Source: Stieleria sedimenti (GTDB lineage: Bacteria > Planctomycetota > Planctomycetia > Pirellulales > Pirellulaceae). From it: DNA of 44,567 bases. Positions within the stretch are counted from its first letter, which is position 1, and each line of letters starts with the position of its first letter. A program made the position numbers and the translations under genes. The notes beneath the pieces are model-generated. The model did no database searches. It was not told the DNA's origin and saw only the letters and a list, made by a program, of their open reading frames with translations. Shown here piece by piece: positions 35,146 to 42,726 of the stretch. The stretch covers positions 1-44,567 of the forward strand of contig NZ_JANZKV010000095.1 of the NCBI RefSeq assembly GCF_025060895.1. The letters are read 5' to 3'.

Positions 35146-37094
35146 TGGCCGTTGCCGCAGTGATCATCGGTAACCTTTGCCTGGCGTCGTTGATCGGCGT
35201 GTTGGCATGGATCATCGGTCGCCATGGCCGACGCGCGGCGCTCGCCCATGCGCTGTGGGCCATGCTCTTCGTCAAACTGATCACCCCGCCGATCGTCTCG
35301 ATCCCACTGCCCATCCCCACGTTTTTCCCCCGTCCCGTCGTTCAAGACGTCACCCCACCGATCGCGTTCGGCAACACTCCAACTCCCGACAATGTGGACT
35401 CGCAACCGGCGGCCGACAACACCCCGGATCCGCAGTCCCTGGCCGCCGGCACCGTCCCAGCCACCATCGCCGTTCGAGCAGCTCAAGTCGCACCTCGATC
35501 AACGCTGTCGCGTTTCAACTGTCTGATGTGCGCGTTGTGCGCGATTTGGTCGGGCGGTTTTTTCGCGCTGGTCGCACACGGAATCATCCGGCTGGTTCGT
35601 TTCCGCAATCTGATCGTCGAGTGCGGCGTCGATGATCAGGAAGCGACCGCGACGGTGCGTCAATTCGTGCAGCGTGAGCGTCGCTGGCACTCAGGCCGAC
35701 GCACGCCACGCGTCGTGCGGGTATCCGTTCGCGTCTCGCCGATGCTGTTCGGTTTCGCGACACGGCCGATCATTGTGTGCCCCGAAGCGTTGTGGCAATC
35801 GCTCTCGCCGTCGGACCGCAGATCATTCTTGGCGCACGAGACCGCTCACTTTTTGCGACGGGACCATTGGGTGCGTTGGCTGGAGTGGTCGGTGTCGGCC
35901 GTCTACTGGTGGTTTCCCGGAGTGTATTTCGCGCAAAAACAACTCGAACGTCACGAGGAAGCGTGTTGCGATGCTTGGGCCGTCAAGATCTTGGACACGA
36001 AGCCGCGTCATTACGCCGAGGCGCTGCTGCGCGTGGTGGACTTCATCAGCGATCACGAAGTCGGGTTGCCGGGTTTTGCCAGTGGGATGCAACCGACCGC
36101 GACCTTGGAAGAAAGGCTGCGGTTGTTGATGCGGAACGAGCTCGATCATGCCGGCTCACGACTCCACGCGTGGGGCAGCGGATTGGCCTGTGCGGCGATT
36201 TGGATGGTCCATCCCGAAGTCTATTCGTTGGAACGGTCACGCGAGTGGGTTCGAGTGACTGAGTCAGCCTCCGATCGCGAGAGAATCGCATCACCGTCAC
36301 CGAACGCGCCAGACCTGCCGATCCAAGATTGGTTCGAACAACGGTTGCCGGCGGCCCCGAGCGGGTTCTGGAACGCGGCACCGATTCGCGATTGGGGACG
36401 GTTTTCATTTGACGTTTCCGGCTATCGTTTCTCCGCGATCGCCGGCGAGGGATTTGTCATCGAGGGACCTTCGGCCGAGCCGCTTGCCTTTGACCGCCAA
36501 AGCTTGACGGCCATCGCCGAGGTCCCGGCCAGCGGACGGGTCATCATCGGCGATGCCCTGGGCAATGTTCGCTTGTGGGACCTGTCGGCCGGCATGCCGG
36601 TGTCGCTGCTCGGCCGTCATGCTGCTGACGTCACCAGCTTGGCCGTCACCCCCGACGGCGGCGTCTTTTCCGCCGATTCGGTCGGAACCGTGATCCGTTG
36701 GGAACTGCAATCCGGACGAACACTCGCCCGCTGGACCGACGAGCGTCCCGGACAAGACACGCCCAGCGGCTCCGTCGCCATCCAGTCCATTCGGTCGTCG
36801 GTCGACGGCAGATTCATCGCGGTGCTCTGTGGTGATTGGCGTCAGGCTTCGACACCCAAGACACTGTGTTTGCTGGACAGCCAGACGTTGACCGAGAACG
36901 CTCGACAGGAAATGCCCCCGCAGACCGCGGTCGTCTTACCGGATCGCAGCGGACGATGGTGCGTCGTCAACTGGAATGGTCGGGTGCGATCGTTTGATGA
37001 TTCGCAATCGGACATGCAAATTGAAAAACATCGCGTTTCGGCGCTCCTCCTGTCACAACATGCGGTGCTCGTCGACGCGAACCCGGCCCGCTAG
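35142..37094 (+). CDS. M56 metallopeptidase with C-terminal WD40-like domain (BlaR1-like sensor)
   Basis: A 650-residue membrane protein. TMs near 3-25, 33-58 and 127-150 precede an M56 zinc-protease domain with H232-E-T-A-H236, then a conserved HEEACCDAW near 270-278 whose Glu is the likely third zinc ligand, as in BlaR1/MecR1. A further hydrophobic stretch near 345-360 is followed by a soluble tail (about 370-650) that contains WD40-like repeats (ASGRVIIGDALGNVRLWDL; HAADVTSLAVTPDGGVFSADSVGTVIRWEL) rather than the penicillin-binding domain of BlaR1. So the protein should sense something other than a beta-lactam. Only two to four blades are visible, so the propeller may be incomplete. It starts within BlaI's last codons. 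Confidence 0.9.
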   Translation: MMAVAAVIIGNLCLASLIGVLAWIIGRHGRRAALAHALWAMLFVKLITPPIVSIPLPIPTFFPRPVVQDVTPPIAFGNTPTPDNVDSQPAADNTPDPQSLAAGTVPATIAVRAAQVAPRSTLSRFNCLMCALCAIWSGGFFALVAHGIIRLVRFRNLIVECGVDDQEATATVRQFVQRERRWHSGRRTPRVVRVSVRVSPMLFGFATRPIIVCPEALWQSLSPSDRRSFLAHETAHFLRRDHWVRWLEWSVSAVYWWFPGVYFAQKQLERHEEACCDAWAVKILDTKPRHYAEALLRVVDFISDHEVGLPGFASGMQPTATLEERLRLLMRNELDHAGSRLHAWGSGLACAAIWMVHPEVYSLERSREWVRVTESASDRERIASPSPNAPDLPIQDWFEQRLPAAPSGFWNAAPIRDWGRFSFDVSGYRFSAIAGEGFVIEGPSAEPLAFDRQSLTAIAEVPASGRVIIGDALGNVRLWDLSAGMPVSLLGRHAADVTSLAVTPDGGVFSADSVGTVIRWELQSGRTLARWTDERPGQDTPSGSVAIQSIRSSVDGRFIAVLCGDWRQASTPKTLCLLDSQTLTENARQEMPPQTAVVLPDRSGRWCVVNWNGRVRSFDDSQSDMQIEKHRVSALLLSQHAVLVDANPAR

Positions 37095-37159
37095 TGCGCT
37101 ATCCGCGACACCCTTTTCCAACTCACAGGTTCCGTTATCCCCACCCCCGAGAGGTTGCG

Positions 37160-38185
37160 ATGAAAGTTCGACGTTTGCCGTTGCTGGTTCTGCTGCTCGG
37201 TTGCTGCGCCGCGGTCAGTGCGATCGCGGGGGCGAGCGCCGCTGCCGCGGAACGCGATGCAGACGGTGACGCCGCCGCATCGGTCGCCAACCGTCGCATG
37301 CTGATCTGTTGTGGGCTGCCCGGCGATGATCGACATCGCGAGCAAATGACCGCAGCGATCGAGAGCCTGATCACGACCTCCCAAACCGTGCTCGGTGTGC
37401 CACCGGAACGATTGACGATTTTGGCCGGCGACGAAGTGATGCAAACCGCACTCCAACCGCTGCATTCCGCGACGGGAATCTGCACGCGAGAAACGCTCGA
37501 GACCGCTTTGGCCGACGCAGCCGAGACGTTGAAACCGAGTGATGCGTATTGGGTCTTGATGATCGGTCATTCGCACCCGTACGGCATGGAAAGTCAATTC
37601 AACGTGTCCGGACGCGACATCAACCAAAGTCAATTCGCACAGGCCGCCGCCGCGATCGGGTGCCGCGAACAGGTGTTCTGGTTGACTCAACCGTTGAGCG
37701 GGTTTTGGATCAAACCGCTGGCGCGTCCGGGGCGCATCATCATGACCGCGACCGAAGCGGATCTCGAATTCACGGCGACGGAGATGCCGTATGCGTTGGC
37801 CGCGGTACTCGACGGCAGCGCCGACACCGAATCACTCCACGACATCGATGGTGACGGAACACTTTCCCTGTTGGACCTGTACCTGGCAACCAACATCGAA
37901 GTCACCGCGCGCTTCCGCGCCATCGACCGCCTGCAAACCGAACACGCCCAACTCGATGACAACGGAGACGGCCGAGGCAGCGAAGTCCAACAGCCCTACC
38001 TGCCGGTCGAACCGGAAGAAGAAACGACGGATGCGGAAAACGTTGCCGATGAGCCCGAAGCGAGCGCCGCTGCGGAAGACGGACCGGCTGAGTCCCAAAC
38101 CGCGGCCAACCCCCCGCTGATCCAAAGTCAATATTTGGACGGGTTTCGAAGCCGGTACGTCCTGCTGCAAAAACCGGCCTCTTGA
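37160..38185 (+). CDS. Secreted caspase/legumain-fold-like protein lacking the catalytic Cys
   Basis: A 341-residue protein; ATG 37160 is chosen over an upstream in-frame ATG at 37094 because it begins a leader (core LPLLVLLLGCC) and GAGAGG lies nearby. The leader may contain a weak lipobox (L-L-G-C15). Residues 45-260 have the pattern of caspase-fold (C13-like) domains: LICCGLPGDDRHREQM, YWVLMIGHSHP (His137 in the usual position), a strand QVFWLTQPLSG where Cys is expected but not found, and GRIIMTATEADLEFTATEMPYALAAVLDG. A dockerin/EF-hand-like loop DIDGDGTLSLLD lies near 228-239. The C-terminal 60 residues are acidic. It ends the cluster 65 bases after the M56 gene. It is probably a binding or scaffold protein rather than a working protease. 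Confidence 0.75.
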   Translation: MKVRRLPLLVLLLGCCAAVSAIAGASAAAAERDADGDAAASVANRRMLICCGLPGDDRHREQMTAAIESLITTSQTVLGVPPERLTILAGDEVMQTALQPLHSATGICTRETLETALADAAETLKPSDAYWVLMIGHSHPYGMESQFNVSGRDINQSQFAQAAAAIGCREQVFWLTQPLSGFWIKPLARPGRIIMTATEADLEFTATEMPYALAAVLDGSADTESLHDIDGDGTLSLLDLYLATNIEVTARFRAIDRLQTEHAQLDDNGDGRGSEVQQPYLPVEPEEETTDAENVADEPEASAAAEDGPAESQTAANPPLIQSQYLDGFRSRYVLLQKPAS

Positions 38186-38224
38186 TGACGACCGCCGCGA
38201 CGCCGATCTCCTTGCGATTCGCTC

Positions 38225-41200
38225 TCACCGCGTGATCGTCTTGGCAACGCGTAAACCATAAAAGCCGTTGATCGACAACGGCAGATCGGCCGGCAACTTG
38301 TCTACCGGCACGTCCAGCTGCGTGGACGCTCGGTCTTTGTTGTTGCTACTGGATTGCCCCATCACATGGCGGCGTTGATCTCTCTGATTGTGACACCACT
38401 CACGCACGCCGTCGTACATCGCGAACATGCCAAAATCGTTCGGCATTTTCGCCCCGGCCGGATGGTATCGATTCTCGCCATCCTCGGTCAGTGAAGTCTC
38501 ATAGTACCAATAGTAGTCGTCGGCGAGCGTATCGGAGTAGCCGTAATAGCAACGCGAGGAGGTCAGTGCCGCACACGCGAATCGCCATTCGTGGCAAGTC
38601 GGCAACCGATAGGAACCGCTTTCCAACACCGCGTCGCAGGAGTCCTCGGGGTTATCTTCGGAAAGCTCGGCCGGATAACAGTTCTCCGGATCTGCGCCGA
38701 GATATTCACTCAACCAACGGCAATACGACACGCAATGAAACCAATTGGTCAGCCCGATGGGACAGTCGTCGGTCGGCGATCGGTACTCGTAATACGGATG
38801 TTCCGGATCAAATTGCTGAAATTGTTCAACCGTCACCTCTCCCGTGGAGATTGCAAAGACACGACCGATGTTGGGATCATCACGTGCATCGAGAATTGCC
38901 ATCGTTTGGCCTGCGGCGTTGACGAACCAGTTCTTACGTGCATCGACCGACAATGCCGATTGGCGTTGGATCTCGGCGCGCAACCAATCCGATTCGCCCC
39001 ATCGCATCAATAGCCATTGGGCCGCCGAATGAATGCCCACATCGGGGTCGTTGGTGAACGAATCTTTCGCGACCAGCATTGCCTGTGACTGCGTCGGCGG
39101 AGAGACGTCACGCCACGGAAAACCTCCCATCGCGAGCAACAAGGCGCGGCGGACGGAGGGATCCGGATCACGCGAAAACCGGCTCAGTAAACTCTCCAAG
39201 TCACCGCCGAGCGGTCCGATCCGATTGATCAGGTAACCCCGCGTGTGCGGCCAATTTGTCTGCCGCAACAGAGGCCACGTCGATTCGGACTGGCCCACTC
39301 GGTGCAGCAGTGCGGCTGCCACGCCGCGGCGTCGTGCCAAACGATCAAAGTCGCGTTCCGGCAAATCTGGATCCAGGTCCGTAAACACAGTTTCACGGAT
39401 TTGATCCATGGTCGGAGCCAACTGGTCTGCCAGGGTCGACAGGATGGTCAAGTGTTGCTCAAAGGATGCGTCGAGAAAGAAATCGAGCAGCTCACGCGGC
39501 TGATCGCGTAGGAATTGAATGACAAACGCCGTGGACAACGATCGAACCGGCGAGTCGATCGGTCGCAGTGCGCGATCCAAGAGCGCAGGGATGATCGATT
39601 GACGAATCGGCAACATCCCTTCAATCAAGTGGTTGTTGTCCTGCGGTGCGATGGTTGCGTGTCGCAACAGCTCCGTCACAATCGTTTCGGATTCTTCGTC
39701 CGAAAAACGCACGGTCTCCCGGTCCTGATCCACAATCTGACCGCCGATCACGATCGCGGCACGAAGCCGTTGATCGGACGCTTGCTCGGGATCATGGATG
39801 CTGGCAATCGCTCCCCGCAGTTCGTCCGCCGAAAGTGGACCGAGTTGTTCCAGAGCAACCATCAACAGCGGCAGATCAAGACGCAGCAATTGATCGATCA
39901 GCTCCGCGCGTTGCGATCGATCGGTCCGCAACAGCGCGAGTTGATTGAGGATCCGTTCACGGCTATTGGGTTTCGCATCGGCCAGTGATTTCCGGAGCGC
40001 GGCGGACGCGAAACCGCCGTGGCCGCGGATCTGATCCAGAACTTCGCTGAGTTCGGTGGTACGGACGGTCTGGAGCTGCTGCACGGCCGCCAGGGCGCTG
40101 GACCGTCTCCAAACGGCCCATCCGACGGTGGCGACGATCATCACCGCCGCCGCAACCAGCGTGCTTCGCAGCAGGTGATTGCGAGTCGCGGACCGCATCA
40201 TCCGTTTTTCGGTGGCGTTCCATCGATCCGGTGACGACAAGGTCCGTATCGACAACCAGTCGATCCACGAGGGCGCAAACTTCGGGACCGGTTTGACAGA
40301 CCACATCGATGCATATTCGGCCAATCGCAGTTCGGCGCGTCCGCGTCGCGTCTGGTGTTGTCGACGGGTGATCCATCGCTCAACCGCCGGGACCAGATAA
40401 TCGTGCGTCAGTTGATAGTAGGCGACGCCATCGCTGGACTGGCTGACGCTTTCGTCTCCGCTGGTGGAACCCGCGGGGTCCGTGGGTGTGATCAGACGCA
40501 ATTCCTTGTCCAAGATTCGGATCATTTCCTTGAACAAGCCCGGTTGGCCTTGGTAGCCGGATGCTTCCAACAAGATCGACTCGGACTGCATCTTGCCTTT
40601 GATGTCGACGTTCGGTTCGGGTAACAACAGCCTCAACACCTTTCGCACCGCGGGTTCGTGCGTGCGTTGTGCGGCGGGTGCCAAATCGCTGCTGAAGGAT
40701 TCCTCCAAGAACTGCAAACCGACTCCCTCGATGCCTCCCATTCGATCGATCGTCTGTTCGTCCCAGGGCTGGGTTTTCACCATTTCGACGAACAACGCCA
40801 GTCGTACCGGAAACACCTTCCCATCGCGCGTGAGCCCTTCGATTGATCGATCTAAGAAGCGGTTCTGCGAAGTCGAGCGGGCAGAGGCTTCGGCAGGGAT
40901 TCGGTCGTAGGCGACGCCGAATTCCGCCAACACTCGGCGGGCATGCGCGGGGCTGAATAGATCCACCAAGGATGCGTTGTGGTTCTGTCGGACGGGCACT
41001 TCCAACGCGGCCATGAATCGCGACAGTGCCAACCAGAAATCATCCCGCACCAGCAGTAAACACTGAACGGTTTGACCATCGCATTGGCGCAGAGCGGCGG
41101 CCAGCTCTGAATACTGTTCGTCACTGCGACCGTGCAGCCATTGTTCAAATTGATCGATCACGAGCAACAACTTCGGTCCGCGGGATGACTCGCCACTCTG

Positions 41201-42595
41201 CCGCCGCTTCGCAAGAGCTTCGGTCAACGTCGCATTCAATTCAAGATCGGGATGGCGTTTCCGAACGCCACGCAGCAATCGCATCTCGGTTTCATCGCGT
41301 GTCGCCTCGACGAACACGGTGGTGACCGAATCTCCCAGCAGCGGTAGCAAACCCGCTTTGACGAACGACGACTTCCCACACCCCGATGGACCATACAGCA
41401 CGCCCACCCGCGGCCATTCGCCGTCGTCGCTTGCAATGATTCGGCGCTGCCAAAACCGCAAGCTTTCCGGAACCCAATCGCGGTCGCGCGGTCCGGGAAT
41501 CAGCCGATGAAAAAAGTCTGCGTCGTGACGTCCATAAGAACGAAGCCCGCGAGGAACGATGCCGTGGGAAACACGCGATGTTCCCGCGGAATCCTCACTC
41601 CCTCTCGAATTCACTTCGACCGATCGATCCTGACACGCGGACAAGAAATATTCGAGATCGTCGACAAAGTCTGACGCGGTTCCGTATCGATCCGAGGCCC
41701 GCTTGGCGAGCGCCTTCATGCAGATCCGCTCCAAGTCACGCGGGATCGAACTGACCAACTGTCTTGGCGGTCGGGGTTCCTTGTGCAGCAAACTTTCCAC
41801 GATCGAATCGTGATCGCCTCCGCCGAACGGTCGTTGCCCGGTCAACATTTGATACAAGATCACACCGAGCGAAAAGAGATCGCTGCGACCATCCACCAAG
41901 TGGTTTTCCCCACGTGCCTGCTCGGGACTCATGTAAGCCGGCGTCCCGACGCGGCCCCGGGATGACAAGGCCGCCTCATCTCGAAGGGCCAGCCCGAAAT
42001 CGGCTAAGAACGGCTTTTCGTTCTGTGAAAGCAGGATGTTGCCCGGCTTGATGTCGCGATGCACAATCCCCCGCGAGTGGACGTAACTGAGTGCCCTGGC
42101 GATCTCCGCAAGCACCTCCAACGCTTCGCGAAGCGTCAAGGGTTGGGCGCGGATTCGAGCGGCCAAACTGGAGCCGTCAATGTAGGCCGAAACGATACAG
42201 GGCAGATCGTCGCTGCTCCGCAGGACGTCATAGATAGCGACGATGGCGGGGTGATCGAGCTTGGCTAGTGTGCGAGCCTCTTCTAAGTAGCGGTCCAGCT
42301 GAGCCGGTGAAGTGATTCGATGCCGGTGCGGAATCTTGATGGCGACATGCCGCTGAAGTTGCTCGTCAAAGGCTTTGAAAACACGCCCATAACCGCCCTC
42401 ACCGAGCAATTCCGAAATCTGATAGCGCTGCGAAAGTCTGGGCACAGATTCTCGGTCGAGTGATTCGATCGAAATCGAACATGTCTGACCCATTGATTGT
42501 TCACCCCGACCATCGTCATGTGATGCCGGCAGTAATTCACCAAGATCAAGCTCGGTGAAGGATTGCTTCGGCGAATCGTCGTTCGCATGCGGCAT
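38225..42595 (-). CDS. Ser/Thr kinase - nSTAND1 ATPase - HEAT - FGE-like fusion protein
   Basis: A 1456-residue protein started at ATG 42595, chosen because the upstream 41 residues (to 42718) are low-complexity and nearly reach the divergent gene. Order: Hanks-type kinase about 55-325 (GEGGYGRV 65-72, VAIK with K87, HRDIKPGN with D181, DFG at 199-201, VGTPAYMSPEQ); the linker GLRSYGRHDADFFHRLIPGPRDRDW, a hallmark of planctomycete kinase-STAND proteins; nSTAND1 ATPase with GPSGCGKSS at 402-410 and LLLVIDQFEQW near 476-486; a TM near 810-828; HEAT-like repeats to about 1230; and a FGE/SUMF1-like domain about 1240-1455 (GEVTVEQFQQF, SYRLPTCHEWRFAC). The kinase and ATPase look active. The FGE-like part lacks the clear Cys pair. 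It may be a signalling or stress-sensing device. Confidence 0.92.
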   Translation of the reverse strand: MPHANDDSPKQSFTELDLGELLPASHDDGRGEQSMGQTCSISIESLDRESVPRLSQRYQISELLGEGGYGRVFKAFDEQLQRHVAIKIPHRHRITSPAQLDRYLEEARTLAKLDHPAIVAIYDVLRSSDDLPCIVSAYIDGSSLAARIRAQPLTLREALEVLAEIARALSYVHSRGIVHRDIKPGNILLSQNEKPFLADFGLALRDEAALSSRGRVGTPAYMSPEQARGENHLVDGRSDLFSLGVILYQMLTGQRPFGGGDHDSIVESLLHKEPRPPRQLVSSIPRDLERICMKALAKRASDRYGTASDFVDDLEYFLSACQDRSVEVNSRGSEDSAGTSRVSHGIVPRGLRSYGRHDADFFHRLIPGPRDRDWVPESLRFWQRRIIASDDGEWPRVGVLYGPSGCGKSSFVKAGLLPLLGDSVTTVFVEATRDETEMRLLRGVRKRHPDLELNATLTEALAKRRQSGESSRGPKLLLVIDQFEQWLHGRSDEQYSELAAALRQCDGQTVQCLLLVRDDFWLALSRFMAALEVPVRQNHNASLVDLFSPAHARRVLAEFGVAYDRIPAEASARSTSQNRFLDRSIEGLTRDGKVFPVRLALFVEMVKTQPWDEQTIDRMGGIEGVGLQFLEESFSSDLAPAAQRTHEPAVRKVLRLLLPEPNVDIKGKMQSESILLEASGYQGQPGLFKEMIRILDKELRLITPTDPAGSTSGDESVSQSSDGVAYYQLTHDYLVPAVERWITRRQHQTRRGRAELRLAEYASMWSVKPVPKFAPSWIDWLSIRTLSSPDRWNATEKRMMRSATRNHLLRSTLVAAAVMIVATVGWAVWRRSSALAAVQQLQTVRTTELSEVLDQIRGHGGFASAALRKSLADAKPNSRERILNQLALLRTDRSQRAELIDQLLRLDLPLLMVALEQLGPLSADELRGAIASIHDPEQASDQRLRAAIVIGGQIVDQDRETVRFSDEESETIVTELLRHATIAPQDNNHLIEGMLPIRQSIIPALLDRALRPIDSPVRSLSTAFVIQFLRDQPRELLDFFLDASFEQHLTILSTLADQLAPTMDQIRETVFTDLDPDLPERDFDRLARRRGVAAALLHRVGQSESTWPLLRQTNWPHTRGYLINRIGPLGGDLESLLSRFSRDPDPSVRRALLLAMGGFPWRDVSPPTQSQAMLVAKDSFTNDPDVGIHSAAQWLLMRWGESDWLRAEIQRQSALSVDARKNWFVNAAGQTMAILDARDDPNIGRVFAISTGEVTVEQFQQFDPEHPYYEYRSPTDDCPIGLTNWFHCVSYCRWLSEYLGADPENCYPAELSEDNPEDSCDAVLESGSYRLPTCHEWRFACAALTSSRCYYGYSDTLADDYYWYYETSLTEDGENRYHPAGAKMPNDFGMFAMYDGVREWCHNQRDQRRHVMGQSSSNNKDRASTQLDVPVDKLPADLPLSINGFYGLRVAKTITR

Positions 42596-42726
42596 AGGAG
42601 GTTGTTCTGCGGAACGGTCTGAAGGAGTGGAGCCCGTAACCGCACATTGTAGTCCTCTCAGCCACAAACCGGTTACACTACTCAGGAACGTCGCCCCGCC
42701 CCCTTTCACTCCGCCCATTCCCCGTC
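42596..42726. promoter_or_regulatory. Divergent promoter region of kinase and isochorismatase genes
   Basis: The 131 bases between two divergent starts must hold both promoters. On the - strand TACAAT (42646-42651) is a good -10 box, without a convincing -35. On the + strand TACACT (42674-42679) is a possible -10. An 8-base perfect dyad AACCGGTT (42667-42674) lies between them and could bind a shared regulator. Confidence 0.35.

Noticed and set aside
38225-42595. Anti-phage defence system
   Set aside because: STAND ATPases can serve defence, but there is no other defence gene nearby and kinase-STAND proteins of this type seem common in Planctomycetota, so I keep it only as a possibility.
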